From: Veillonella denticariosi JCM 15641
Lineage (GTDB): Bacteria > Bacillota > Negativicutes > Veillonellales > Veillonellaceae
Length of the DNA stretch: 64,000 bases
NCBI RefSeq assembly: GCF_002959855.1
Contig: NZ_PPDB01000004.1
Location: forward strand, 33,097 to 97,096
Direction of reading: 5' to 3'
Below, in pieces: positions 54,144-63,398 of this stretch; the first letter of the stretch is position 1; the number at the start of each line of letters is the position of its first letter. Position numbers and translations under genes: made by a program. Below the pieces are notes generated by a model, which was not told the origin of the DNA, ran no database searches, and saw only the letters and a list, made by a program, of their open reading frames with translations.

Positions 54144-54962
54144 ATGAAAACAGTTCAAATTAATCATATTACCGTCGGGGGAGGCAAAGGGTTATTTGTC
54201 CTTGCCGGACCTTGTGTGATTGAGGATTATGATCGCACGTTGGCCATCGGTAAACGGGCTAAAGAAATTTGTGAGCGCGTAGGTGTTCCTTACATATTTA
54301 AGGCTTCCTTTGATAAGGCTAACCGCTCCAGTTTTAATTCCTTCCGCGGCCCCGGTTTGGAGGAAGGCCTCAAGATATTGGCTTCTATAAAAAAAGAACT
54401 CAACGTACCTGTAGTCAGTGATATCCACTCTATTGAGCAGATCGAACCGGCTGCTGAGGTATTGGATATTTTGCAAATTCCTGCATTCCTGTGCCGCCAG
54501 ACGGATCTCGTATATGGTGCGGCAAAAACGGGTAAATGCGTGAATGTAAAAAAAGGGCAGTTTATGGCTCCTAAGGATATGGAGAATGTCCTTAATAAGA
54601 TGAAAGAAACAGGAAACGAAAATCTAATGCTGACGGAACGGGGATTCAGCTTTGGGTATAATAATCTCGTTGTAGATATGCGTTCGTTTCCAATCATGCG
54701 TTCGTTTGGCTATCCTGTAATCTTTGATGCAACGCATAGTGTTCAGTTGCCGGGCGGTGCGGGTACTAAATCCAGCGGTAATCGTGAATTTGTGCCTAAC
54801 TTGGCACGTGCTGCCGTAGCTAGCGGTGTGGACGGGCTTTTCTTTGAAGTACATGATAATCCTGAGGAAGCATTGTCCGATGGACCTAATATGTTGTATT
54901 TAGACCAATTTGAAGCATTGCTTCGCGATTTAGTAGCTATTGATAAAATCGTTAAAGGTTAG
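54144..54962 (+). CDS. kdsA: Kdo-8-phosphate synthase KdsA
   Basis: Condenses PEP and arabinose-5-phosphate. The 272-residue TIM barrel shows LAGPCVIED, FKASFDKANRSS, TERGFSFGYNNLVVDMR, FDATHSVQLPGG and GVDGLFFEVHDNPEEALSDGPNMLYL. The presence of Asn (in KANRSS) rather than the Cys metal ligand at the entry of the barrel would point to the metal-independent class, but I cannot confirm this by alignment. It abuts kdsB with no gap. Confidence 0.96.
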   Translation: MKTVQINHITVGGGKGLFVLAGPCVIEDYDRTLAIGKRAKEICERVGVPYIFKASFDKANRSSFNSFRGPGLEEGLKILASIKKELNVPVVSDIHSIEQIEPAAEVLDILQIPAFLCRQTDLVYGAAKTGKCVNVKKGQFMAPKDMENVLNKMKETGNENLMLTERGFSFGYNNLVVDMRSFPIMRSFGYPVIFDATHSVQLPGGAGTKSSGNREFVPNLARAAVASGVDGLFFEVHDNPEEALSDGPNMLYLDQFEALLRDLVAIDKIVKG

Positions 54963-54970
54963 GGGCGGTA

Positions 54971-55945
54971 TTGGTGACTATTTTAGAACAGGCGGCACAG
55001 GTACTTCACGAAGAGGCTCGTGCTATTGAACAACTGAGTTCTCGTTTGGATCATAATTTTGTTAATGCTGTAAATATGATTTTGGCTTGTAAGGGGCGTG
55101 TTGTGTGTACCGGGATGGGAAAATCCGGTCACATAGGACGCAAAATAGCGGCCACCTTGGCGAGTACAGGGACTCCGGCTCTCTTTATGCATCCCGGCGA
55201 AGGCGTGCATGGAGACCTCGGCATGATTACTGAGGATGACGTAGTATTGGCCTTTTCCAATAGCGGGGAAACAGGTGAAATTATCAGTATTTTACCGTCC
55301 TTACGTCGCATTGGTGCCAAGCTGATCTGTGTAGTAGGCAATCCGAACTCCACATTAGCTAAGAATTCCGATATAGTTTTATTGGCTGAAGTGGAACGTG
55401 AAGCGTGTCCGTTAGGGTTGGCACCTACCACGAGTACGACGGTGGCACTTGCTTTAGGCGATGCACTGGCCGTGTGCTTATTGGAACGTCATCATTTTAC
55501 ACCGGAAAACTTCGCCATATTCCATCCGGGCGGTTCTTTAGGTCGTAAACTATTGTTGACCGTGGAGAACATTATGCATGGCGGTGCGGACAATCCGATT
55601 GTTCATAAAGGCGCTTCTGTTCGAGATGCATTATTTGTAATGACTGAAAAGGGCTTAGGCGCTACAAATATCGTGGATGAAGAAGGATATCTCATCGGTC
55701 TCGTTACAGATGGCGATGTACGTCGTGGCCTTGACTCGGGCAGTAATTTCCTCGAGTGGCCGGTGGAAGACATGATGACGACGATGCCTCGCACGATTAC
55801 AAAGGATAAATTAGCCGCCGAGGCGCTTCATTTAATGGAAAAGAATCAACCTCGACCTATTACGGTGTTACCGGTAGTAGATGCGGATAATAAATGTCTC
55901 GGCATTGTTCATATTACGGATTTGTTGCGTAGAGGCATTGTATAA
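54971..55945 (+). CDS. kdsD: arabinose-5-phosphate isomerase KdsD
   Basis: Converts ribulose-5-phosphate to arabinose-5-phosphate for KdsA. 324 residues: SIS domain (about 35-170, CTGMGKSGHIGRKIAATLASTGTPALFMHPGEGVHGDLGM, quoted here in family terms as the SIS core) and two C-terminal CBS domains (about 200-320). The start is TTG 54971 or GTG 54974; AGGGG precedes both. Immediately followed by kdsC, completing the Kdo pathway in pathway-related order. Confidence 0.94.
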   Translation: MVTILEQAAQVLHEEARAIEQLSSRLDHNFVNAVNMILACKGRVVCTGMGKSGHIGRKIAATLASTGTPALFMHPGEGVHGDLGMITEDDVVLAFSNSGETGEIISILPSLRRIGAKLICVVGNPNSTLAKNSDIVLLAEVEREACPLGLAPTTSTTVALALGDALAVCLLERHHFTPENFAIFHPGGSLGRKLLLTVENIMHGGADNPIVHKGASVRDALFVMTEKGLGATNIVDEEGYLIGLVTDGDVRRGLDSGSNFLEWPVEDMMTTMPRTITKDKLAAEALHLMEKNQPRPITVLPVVDADNKCLGIVHITDLLRRGIV

Positions 55946-55947
55946 TA

Positions 55948-56469
55948 ATGGATATTCGATGGATTGTACTTGATGTAGACGGTGTTTTATCCGACGGCTC
56001 GTTGATCTATACATCCGGCGGTGAAGAAATGAAGAGCTTTTCCGTAAAGGACGGTTTAGGTCTCACGGCGGCCCATAAGGCCGGTATTAAATTGGCTATC
56101 ATTACGGCTCGTAGATCACCGATGGTTGAACGTCGTGCCAAAGAGCTTCATTTTGACGCATTAATCATGGGCCATGCAAATAAAACTGAGGCATTGCGTA
56201 CCCTTTGTACGGAACATGGCATCGATGCGGAAAATATCGCTTATATGGGTGATGACCTTAATGATTTAGGAGCGCTACAGATCGTAGGTTTACCGATGGC
56301 ACCTCAAAATGCGGTACCCGAGGTAAAGGATATAGCTAAATTTATTTCTCACGCTGCGGGCGGTCATGGTGCCGTGCGGGAAGCCGTGGAATATATTTTG
56401 AAGAATCAAGGCTTATGGGACTCTGTCATAGCAGACTATGCTCGGGAGGCACATGCTTATGGACAATAA
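55948..56469 (+). CDS. kdsC: Kdo-8-phosphate phosphatase KdsC
   Basis: HAD-superfamily type C0 phosphatase of 173 residues that releases Kdo. The nucleophile loop is LDVDGVLSDG (Asp9, Asp11), followed by VKDGLGLTAAHKAGIKLAIITAR and the MGDDLNDLGAL metal motif. The small, capless tetrameric form is typical. It begins 2 bases after kdsD. Confidence 0.95.
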   Translation: MDIRWIVLDVDGVLSDGSLIYTSGGEEMKSFSVKDGLGLTAAHKAGIKLAIITARRSPMVERRAKELHFDALIMGHANKTEALRTLCTEHGIDAENIAYMGDDLNDLGALQIVGLPMAPQNAVPEVKDIAKFISHAAGGHGAVREAVEYILKNQGLWDSVIADYAREAHAYGQ

Positions 56470-56483
56470 AGGAGGTGAGCAGA

Positions 56484-57413
56484 ATGAACAATGAATGGCA
56501 ATACCATTTAGTTAAAGCTATTAGTTGGCTTGTATGTCGACTGCCATATAAACTCATTTTGCTCATAGGTGCTAGTTTAGGCCCTATATATGGCCTTATA
56601 GCGAAGAAGCAAAAGCTTAGAGGCATTAAAAATATAAAGATAGGCATGAATATGAATGACCAGCAGGCTGAAGAGCTCATTAATCGCTTGTTTAAAAATT
56701 TGGGCCGCAGCGTCATGGAAGTCCTGTATATGCCGAATTTAACAAAGTCTTTTATTAATAAACACATTGAACTGCGCGGTATCGAACATCTGGAGTCGGC
56801 CATCGCGGAGGATAAAGGTGTCATCGTTCTCACCGGTCATGTAGGCAACTGGGAATGGATGGGGGCTGCTATGGCGGCACACGGATACCCATCTACGACG
56901 ATTGTAAAAAAACAGCCGAATGCTCAATTTACACGTCTGATGAATGAATATCGCGAGATGGTGGGGCTTGATGTGTTTGCCAGCGGCGGTAACGAAATCG
57001 TATTGGCTGCAAAGGCTTTAAAGAAGAAAAAACTGCTTGGTTTCCTTGCTGACCAAGATGGATATATACATGGTTTACCTGTTCCGTTTTTAGGACAGGA
57101 ATCTTCGGCCGTGATGGGACCGACTACATTTGCAAAAAAATTCGGTTCTCCGGTGGTGCCGATTTTTACATCTCGTAAACCTGAAGGTGGGCATATCGTT
57201 CATATTCTACCTGCATTGCACTATGTGGATACCGGTGATGAAGAAGTGGATATGTATCGCCTGACAGAGGAATGTGTTCGTGTAACCGAGGACTTTATTC
57301 GTCAACATCCGGATGAATGGCTCTGGTTTCAACATCGTTGGATGACCAAGATGAACGAAATTGTCGATTACGATAAGAAAATGGCTATTCGGGAGAGGGC
57401 ACATGAAAAATAA
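56484..57413 (+). CDS. LpxL/LpxM-family lipid A acyltransferase (second of two)
   Basis: A 309-residue paralogue of the protein at 43941. HX4E is in LTGHVGNWEWMG, with FLADQDGYIHGLPVPFLG and DEWLWFQHRWMTK. AAAGGAGGTGAG stands before ATG 56484; the frame opens earlier inside kdsC. Two acyltransferases suggest hexa-acylated lipid A with two secondary chains, which is inference. It overlaps lptC by 11 bases. Confidence 0.9.
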   Translation: MNNEWQYHLVKAISWLVCRLPYKLILLIGASLGPIYGLIAKKQKLRGIKNIKIGMNMNDQQAEELINRLFKNLGRSVMEVLYMPNLTKSFINKHIELRGIEHLESAIAEDKGVIVLTGHVGNWEWMGAAMAAHGYPSTTIVKKQPNAQFTRLMNEYREMVGLDVFASGGNEIVLAAKALKKKKLLGFLADQDGYIHGLPVPFLGQESSAVMGPTTFAKKFGSPVVPIFTSRKPEGGHIVHILPALHYVDTGDEEVDMYRLTEECVRVTEDFIRQHPDEWLWFQHRWMTKMNEIVDYDKKMAIRERAHEK

Positions 57414-57939
57414 TAAAAAGTTAATTGCTATTGTGGTCGCTGTAGTATTTGTCCTGGTAGGGCTTATCGTATATATCATGAAAGATTCCGGCGAATCCAC
57501 AACGACTCAGACAGGTGCCGGACAACTAGTTAATTTCCAAGGTGCAGATTTGCAGGAGGAAAAGGACGGTAAATTGGTGTGGGCTTTATCGGCAGAAAAA
57601 ATTGAATATGACCCGCGAACGAAAGCTATCGTTTTGACAAATCTAAAGGGGCAATTTTATCAGAATGATGTAACCACAACAATTACGGCCCCTCATGCGG
57701 TCCTGACAGGAGACAGAAATTCTCTTGATATCGATCAGGGGGTAACTGCAACAAATACGGAAGGGGCAACCTTTAAAACAGAGGCTTTACATTTTGATAA
57801 TAAAACAAAACAGCTTACATCTCAGTCGGCTTTCACCTATACCAGTAATGACGTGACATTAGTGGGCGATAAGCTGGAAGGAAATATGTCGCTACAACAG
57901 ATCAAAGCCATAGGTAATGCGAAATTAACAAAGAAGTAA
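57403..57939 (+). CDS. lptC: LPS export protein LptC
   Basis: A 178-residue bitopic protein: N-terminal membrane helix (about 5-27) and a periplasmic beta-jellyroll (about 45-178) of the LptC/OstA type (LVWALSAEKIEYDPRTKAIVLTNLKGQFY). It links the LptBFG complex to the LptA bridge. ATG 57403 is preceded by GGGAGAGGG. It overlaps the acyltransferase gene and is 12 bases ahead of lptA. Confidence 0.88.
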   Translation: MKNNKKLIAIVVAVVFVLVGLIVYIMKDSGESTTTQTGAGQLVNFQGADLQEEKDGKLVWALSAEKIEYDPRTKAIVLTNLKGQFYQNDVTTTITAPHAVLTGDRNSLDIDQGVTATNTEGATFKTEALHFDNKTKQLTSQSAFTYTSNDVTLVGDKLEGNMSLQQIKAIGNAKLTKK

Positions 57940-57951
57940 TAGTGAGGAAAT

Positions 57952-58674
57952 ATGATGAATAAGAAGAAACAGATTGGTATGGCCGTATTGGCTGCACTCA
58001 TAACCGCATCCATTACGGCATGGGCGGCCAATGATCCGTTGACCATCAGTGCGGATACATTATCATATGATGGTACTACAGGTCGTGCGGATGCGAAGGG
58101 GAATGTCGTGATTACCCAACTTGATAAAACCATGACCGGTGCAAACGGCTGGTATAATACAAAGACACAAGAGGCTAATCTTGACGGCGGCGTATCCATG
58201 ATCGGTACCGATATGTCTATGTCGGCTCAATCCGTTCATAGCTTTAACAATAATAAATTCACCGCTATGGGTGATGTGCATTTACAACGGGCAGATCGCC
58301 AAATCTTTGGTAATTCCGTTGAATATAATACTGATACAGAGTATGGTTTAGTATCCGGAAATGCACGATTGATTGCGGAAGGAACGACCTTGACCGGCGA
58401 TCAGGTTGAAGGCTGGTTGAAGGAGATCAGAGCCGTTGCCAAAGGTAATGTAACCTTTGCTAATCCGGAACGTAATGTATCTGGTTCGGCTGACCGTGCT
58501 ACGTATACACAAACGCCAAATCAAAATGACGGGGTTGTGTTGTTATCCGGCTCTGCGCATGCCGTACAAAACGGCAATGTGCTGAATGCACCGGAGCTTA
58601 AGATTCGCCTTGCTGATGATTCCGCAGAAACATTAGGGGGCCGTAGCACATTAGTCATTGTTCCAAATCAGTAA
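57952..58674 (+). CDS. lptA: LPS transport periplasmic protein LptA
   Basis: A 240-residue exported protein: signal peptide (cut after ITAWA) and an OstA beta-jellyroll (about 30-215) with DPLTISADTLSYDGTTGRADAKGNVVITQ. LptA oligomers carry LPS across the periplasm. It is longer than E. coli LptA (185 residues), so a single copy may cover more of the gap. Confidence 0.9.
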   Translation: MMNKKKQIGMAVLAALITASITAWAANDPLTISADTLSYDGTTGRADAKGNVVITQLDKTMTGANGWYNTKTQEANLDGGVSMIGTDMSMSAQSVHSFNNNKFTAMGDVHLQRADRQIFGNSVEYNTDTEYGLVSGNARLIAEGTTLTGDQVEGWLKEIRAVAKGNVTFANPERNVSGSADRATYTQTPNQNDGVVLLSGSAHAVQNGNVLNAPELKIRLADDSAETLGGRSTLVIVPNQ

Positions 58675-58683
58675 GGATCGTAT

Positions 58684-59403
58684 ATGTATATAGAAACCAA
58701 AAACTTAGTCAAAACCTTTAGCGGTCGCAATGTCGTGGATGGGGTGAGTCTGCGCGTTGATAAGGGGCAGGTTGTAGGCCTCTTAGGTCCTAACGGGGCA
58801 GGGAAAACCACATCATTTTACATGATTGTGGGGATAGAACGACCTAGTTCTGGTGTCATTACCGTAGATGGAAAAGACATTACGAATATTCCCATGTATA
58901 AGCGGGCCTCTGAGGGAATCGGATATCTGCCGCAGGAGGCTTCCATATTTCGTTCTATGTCCGTTGAGGACAATATTCGTGCCATGCTGCAGACTACATC
59001 AAAATCCGCTGATGAAATTGAATCCATCGTGGAATCGCTCATTGAGGAATTTCATATCGAGCATGTGCGCGACCGTATGGGGATGCAGTTGTCCGGCGGT
59101 GAGAGACGTCGTGTTGAAATCGCACGTTGCTTAGCCTTGGAGCCGAACTTCATTTTGCTTGATGAACCGTTTGCCGGGGTTGACCCGATTGCGGTGGCGG
59201 ACATACAGCAAATCATATTACATGTTAAAAATCGAGGTATCGGCATTTTGATTACGGACCATAATGTGCGGGAAACATTGGGAATCGTTGACAAGGCGTA
59301 TATCTTGAGTAGTGGTAAAATCCTCTTGGAAGGAACCCCTGATGAGATCGCGAATAATCCGATTGCGCGAGAACATTATTTGGGGGATAACTTTAAACTA
59401 TAG
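58684..59403 (+). CDS. lptB: LPS export ABC transporter ATPase LptB
   Basis: Cytosolic ATPase of the LPS extractor, 239 residues. Walker [14 protein letters not shown], the LptB-specific [21 protein letters not shown], signature [16 protein letters not shown], Walker [17 protein letters not shown], and the switch region [10 protein letters not shown]. Directly followed by the permease gene. Confidence 0.97.
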   Translation: MYIETKNLVKTFSGRNVVDGVSLRVDKGQVVGLLGPNGAGKTTSFYMIVGIERPSSGVITVDGKDITNIPMYKRASEGIGYLPQEASIFRSMSVEDNIRAMLQTTSKSADEIESIVESLIEEFHIEHVRDRMGMQLSGGERRRVEIARCLALEPNFILLDEPFAGVDPIAVADIQQIILHVKNRGIGILITDHNVRETLGIVDKAYILSSGKILLEGTPDEIANNPIAREHYLGDNFKL

Positions 59404-59412
59404 GAGGGGACC

Positions 59413-60504
59413 ATGCGATTATTAGACAAATATATTTTGAAAGCCTTTGTAGGTCCTTTTCTATTTGGCGTTTTCGCCTTTACCAGTATATTTATAGGTA
59501 CGGGCACATTATTTCGGATTGCTCAATACATTACCGAATACGGGGCGCCTTTATTGCTGGTTATGAAAGCATTCATACTGGCATTGCCGAGTATTGTCAT
59601 CTTAACATTCCCTATGTCTGTACTGTTGGCATCGCTCATGACGTTCAGTCGCTTGAGCAGTACCAGTGAAATCGTCGTGATGCGGGCCGGTGGTCTCAGC
59701 TTTTTACGGTTGGCCATGCCCGTGTATATCATCGCGCTCATCATATCCATCGGAGCCGTAGCGTTTAACGAGTTTGTTGTCCCTCGTACAAATCATATGT
59801 ATCAGAGTATTGTGCGCGAAGAAATCATGAAAAATGCATCGCCTCAAACCCAGGATCATATCGTATTGAAGACGATGAATGGTGATGACTTGGGTACGTT
59901 GATGTATGCAAAGCATTACAATAGCGAGACGAAAGAGTTGAGCATGATTACTGTGCAACAATTCGGCGAAGGCGGTAAATTGCAGCAGGTGGAAAATGCG
60001 GATTCCGCCGTTTGGAATGGACAGTACTGGGTAATGCATAACGGTATCATTTATGATATTTCCGCCGGTAACGGTGTGGAGCGGACCATGCGCTTTAAGG
60101 AGCAATCGCTACCGATTAAGTCTGCCCCGAAGGATATCCAACAAGATCAACGTAAACCTGAAGAGTTGACGATTAAGGAATTGCGTCATCAAATCAGTGC
60201 CTATAAGGTGGCGTATACAAATGCCAATAAATTGGAAATGGAAATGTATCAACGTTTTACCATTCCGTTGGCAAGTTTCGTATTTGCCTTGGTAGGGGCT
60301 CCGTTGGGATTACAGAAACAGAGATCCAGTTCATCGATCGGCTTTGGGATCAGTATCTTGATTATTTTCATCTACTATGGTGTCATGACGTTCGCCGGTG
60401 CGCTGGGAAAAGGCGGTGCGTTGCCGACGGTGCTCGCCGCATTAATTCCGGATACATTGGGGATTATTGCGGGCTTGTATTTGAATTGGCGCGTATCCAA
60501 GTGA
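59413..60504 (+). CDS. LptF/LptG-family LPS export permease
   Basis: A 363-residue YjgP/YjgQ-family protein: about six membrane segments (three at each end) around a periplasmic jellyroll (about 130-260). MRLLDKYILKAFVGPFLFGVF is a typical opening, and LPSIVILTFPMSVLLASLMTFSRLSSTSEIVVMRAGG the coupling-helix region (quoted as its parts in the family). Only one such gene is here; E. coli needs LptF and LptG as a pair. A second copy may lie elsewhere, or it may form a homodimer. Confidence 0.92.
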   Translation: MRLLDKYILKAFVGPFLFGVFAFTSIFIGTGTLFRIAQYITEYGAPLLLVMKAFILALPSIVILTFPMSVLLASLMTFSRLSSTSEIVVMRAGGLSFLRLAMPVYIIALIISIGAVAFNEFVVPRTNHMYQSIVREEIMKNASPQTQDHIVLKTMNGDDLGTLMYAKHYNSETKELSMITVQQFGEGGKLQQVENADSAVWNGQYWVMHNGIIYDISAGNGVERTMRFKEQSLPIKSAPKDIQQDQRKPEELTIKELRHQISAYKVAYTNANKLEMEMYQRFTIPLASFVFALVGAPLGLQKQRSSSSIGFGISILIIFIYYGVMTFAGALGKGGALPTVLAALIPDTLGIIAGLYLNWRVSK

Positions 60505-60536
60505 CGACGTCATCTAGGTAATGACGTAAAGGGATA

Positions 60537-60566
60537 TTTACAGTTATTACTTAGTGACGGTATACT
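60537..60566 (+). promoter_or_regulatory. promoter of the DUF3084 gene
   Basis: TTTACA (60537-60542), 18-base spacer, TATACT (60561-60566). A dyad ACGTCAT/ATGACGT lies upstream at about 60508-60528, just after the permease stop. Confidence 0.55.
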
Positions 60567-60636
60567 ATGAATATAAATATAAGTTATAAATAGATTAATA
60601 TAATGCTTGGTAATGGAATGAAAGGAGGGCTGCGAT

Positions 60637-61845
60637 GTGCTGGTAGGGCTTAAAATTTTGATTATTATCGCCTTGATGGGCGGGATTATCGCCTATATGG
60701 GTGATAAGTTAGGCACGAAAATAGGTAAACGTCGTATGTCCCTCTTTGGTTTACGACCTAAACATACATCTATTATCGTTACGATTGTGACCGGCTTGCT
60801 TGTTGCAGCTGCAACCGTAGGGGTCCTAACATTTACATCTCAAAGTGTACGAACAGCTCTTTTCGGGATGGATAAATTGCGCTCGGATATGAAGCAGCTC
60901 AATGAAGAAGTGGCGGCTAAGACGCAGGAACTCATCCGAGGGAAGGCTTTATTGGAGCAGAATAAGCAGGAACTGCAGGAGCGCATGAATGAAATAGAAC
61001 AGATTCGACGTGAAGTAGAGACGACTCGGGCTGAACTGGAAAGTGCTCAGGCCGCAAAGGATGCTACAGAGGCTGAACTGGCTACGTTGCAGTCCTCCTA
61101 TGCACAGGTTTCTCAGAAGTTGGCCGATTTGGAAGCGACGCGTGCCAAGATGGAAGCCCATATTGCAGAACTGCAGAATACGCAGGAACAATTGCAGAAT
61201 GGCATCATTCATCTCCGTGAAGGGACGATTTTATTCCAAGTAGATCAACTGTTGGCACAAGCCGTGGTTCGTCCCGGATTAAGTGAAGAAGATAGTCATA
61301 ATGCTATCAAAAATATTATTGACGATACCAATCAACTGGTTATGCGCCGGTTAGGTATAACCGATACTGGTCAATATGTAGTATATGTGGATCGCCAAAA
61401 TGTGGAAATCGCTACACAGAAATTAATCGGTGCCAAGACGCCGATGGTGGTACAAGTTGTGGCGGCGGGAAATATCATCGCCGGTGAACCTGCGGTGGCT
61501 ACCATCCAGGTATATCCACAACAATTTATCTTTAAAAATGGTGAAGTTATTCATTCTACCGTGATGGATGGCGGTAGTAATGCCCAGTCGGCTATGTTGC
61601 AATTCTTGAAACAGGTCAACGAAAATGCGAAGGCAAAGGGTGTTATTCCGGATTCCTTGACCGGTGATATCGGTACGATACCGGGGGATGATTTATTTGC
61701 GGCTATACGTCGTATCGGTATGATGCATGGCAAAGTTCATGTAGAGGCTTATGTCGATGGAGATACGTACTCCTCCGGTCCGGTACATATTAAATTACGA
61801 ATAACACAAATGCCGGATATCGATAGAAAATCCAGAATGCAATAA
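60637..61845 (+). CDS. DUF3084 coiled-coil inner-membrane protein
   Basis: A 402-residue protein with two membrane segments (about 3-22 and 45-67), a coiled coil (about 80-200, repeated Glu/Gln/Leu/Ala heptads) and a globular C-terminal DUF3084 domain (about 205-395). The function of the family is not known. The opening GxxxAYMGDKLGTKIGKRRMSLFGLRPKHTS is characteristic. It starts at GTG 60637 with AAGGAGG 9 bases upstream; an overlapping ATG at 60635 is out of frame and hits a stop. Its place after the Lpt genes suggests an envelope role, nothing more. Confidence 0.85.
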   Translation: MLVGLKILIIIALMGGIIAYMGDKLGTKIGKRRMSLFGLRPKHTSIIVTIVTGLLVAAATVGVLTFTSQSVRTALFGMDKLRSDMKQLNEEVAAKTQELIRGKALLEQNKQELQERMNEIEQIRREVETTRAELESAQAAKDATEAELATLQSSYAQVSQKLADLEATRAKMEAHIAELQNTQEQLQNGIIHLREGTILFQVDQLLAQAVVRPGLSEEDSHNAIKNIIDDTNQLVMRRLGITDTGQYVVYVDRQNVEIATQKLIGAKTPMVVQVVAAGNIIAGEPAVATIQVYPQQFIFKNGEVIHSTVMDGGSNAQSAMLQFLKQVNENAKAKGVIPDSLTGDIGTIPGDDLFAAIRRIGMMHGKVHVEAYVDGDTYSSGPVHIKLRITQMPDIDRKSRMQ

Positions 61846-61915
61846 GTGATAAACATTAGAGTTATATCGACATCATAATTCGTGGGAAGCGTACCGTGCT
61901 TCATGGAATAAAATC

Positions 61916-61958
61916 GGGAAGGTCTTATATGATTTTTTCACATAAGGCCTTCTTTTTA
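61916..61958 (+). terminator. intrinsic terminator after the DUF3084 gene
   Basis: An 11-bp stem (61918-61928 with 61942-61952, one T-G pair) with an AT-rich loop, followed by five T residues. Confidence 0.85.
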
Positions 61959-62000
61959 TGTTAAAATATAACTATTGTATTCGTTAGTGAGGACATTAAC

Positions 62001-62525
62001 ATGACTGATAATACTTATATTCTGGCAGTGGATCCGGGTAATGAAAAGACCGGGGTTGCTATTGTAACGCCGACGGGGGCCTTGGTATATCGCGATATCA
62101 TTGCCAGTAAAACTTTCAATAATGATATAGAACGAATTTTGACAATCTATTACGGTGTTAATCATATTGTATGCGGTAACGGAACCAATCATAAATATTT
62201 ATATCCATCATTACAGCAGATTGGACGCAATCACAGGATTACTACAAGTCTCATTGACGAGTCTCGCAGTACGGAGGAGGCCCGTAAATTATATTGGCAG
62301 TATAATCCGCCGAAGGGGTGGAGAAAGATTTTACCTACAACCATGCAATTTCCTCCGGAGCCGGTGGATGATTTAACGGCTTATGTAATCGCATTGCGTT
62401 ATACGAAACAATTAATTCAAAGTGCTCTGGCCGCAAAAGAGGATGATATTGATTCGGGCGAGCTGCAAGAAAAACGTTTGCATGCGATGGAGCAGTTGTA
62501 CGGAAAAGGAGATAAGCATGAGTAA
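62001..62525 (+). CDS. RNase H-fold YqgF/RuvX-like nuclease
   Basis: A 174-residue protein with the YqgF/RuvC-type strand and first acidic residue AVDPGNEKTGVAIVTPTG (Asp at about 10), a VNHIVCGNGTNH motif, SLIDESRSTEEARKLYW and the final acidic PVDDLTAYVIALRY. YqgF proteins process 16S rRNA 5' ends or act in Holliday-junction metabolism; this divergent branch is often annotated as pre-16S rRNA nuclease. It overlaps the next gene by 8 bases. Confidence 0.75.
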   Translation: MTDNTYILAVDPGNEKTGVAIVTPTGALVYRDIIASKTFNNDIERILTIYYGVNHIVCGNGTNHKYLYPSLQQIGRNHRITTSLIDESRSTEEARKLYWQYNPPKGWRKILPTTMQFPPEPVDDLTAYVIALRYTKQLIQSALAAKEDDIDSGELQEKRLHAMEQLYGKGDKHE

Positions 62526-63387
62526 CGATATGACAGCGCGCAGCTGGACACATTTGATTATGCGTTGCCTGATGATGATATTAGGGGCTCTTATCTATAC
62601 GGTAGGCCTTGATTTATTCTTGGTACCGAATAACATCATCGACGGTGGCGTAGTCGGTATTTCATTGATGGCATCTGAGTTGTCGGGAATCTCGTTCAGT
62701 ATTTTCGTAGTCCTCATCAACTTGCCGTTTTTATATATAGGGTATCGGGTTATCGGTAAAACCTTTACGTTCTCCACATTGTTTTCCATTGTGTGGATGG
62801 CTATATTTTCAAATTTTGCCCATGATTTTGAGCCTGTTACGACGGATCCTTTTTTGGGGGCCATATTCGGGGGGATTATCCTCGGTATCGGGGTAGGGCT
62901 TATTATTCGAAACGGCGGTTCATTGGACGGTTCAGAAATCGTGGCGATTATCTTTGATAAGCGGTCCACATTCTCCGTCGGGGAAATCGTCATGGCTATG
63001 AACCTTATCATTCTGGGGGCTGCAGGCTTTGTATATAGCTGGAACAGCGCGATGTATTCTCTTATAGCTTATTTTATCGCCTATAAGATGATTGATATAA
63101 CGATTACGGGCCTTGAAGAGTCTAAAGGCGTTATGATTATTACAGATGCGGCAAATTCTGAAAATATTGCGGATGCTTTGAATGAGAATCTCAATAGAGG
63201 TGTTACTATTATGTATGGTGAAGGGGGCTACTTAAAGCAACCTAAGCATGTATTATATTCCGTGGTGACACGACTCGAGATTACACGTCTTAAGGATACC
63301 GTATATGAGGTTGATCCAACCGCATTCATTACGATTCAGGATGTGCACGATGTATTTGGTGGACGATTTAACACAGGTGGTCATTAA
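62518..63387 (+). CDS. YitT-family membrane protein (DUF161 + DUF2179)
   Basis: A 289-residue protein with five or six membrane segments (about 12-200; LFLVPNNIIDGGVVGISLMAS and GGSLDGSEIVAI are family signatures) and a cytosolic ferredoxin-like DUF2179 domain (about 215-285; GRGVTIMYGEGGYLKQ-like region). The transported substrate of the family is not established. ATG 62518 has AAAAGGAG upstream. Confidence 0.85.
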   Translation: MSNDMTARSWTHLIMRCLMMILGALIYTVGLDLFLVPNNIIDGGVVGISLMASELSGISFSIFVVLINLPFLYIGYRVIGKTFTFSTLFSIVWMAIFSNFAHDFEPVTTDPFLGAIFGGIILGIGVGLIIRNGGSLDGSEIVAIIFDKRSTFSVGEIVMAMNLIILGAAGFVYSWNSAMYSLIAYFIAYKMIDITITGLEESKGVMIITDAANSENIADALNENLNRGVTIMYGEGGYLKQPKHVLYSVVTRLEITRLKDTVYEVDPTAFITIQDVHDVFGGRFNTGGH

Positions 63388-63398
63388 AGGGGGCCCTT

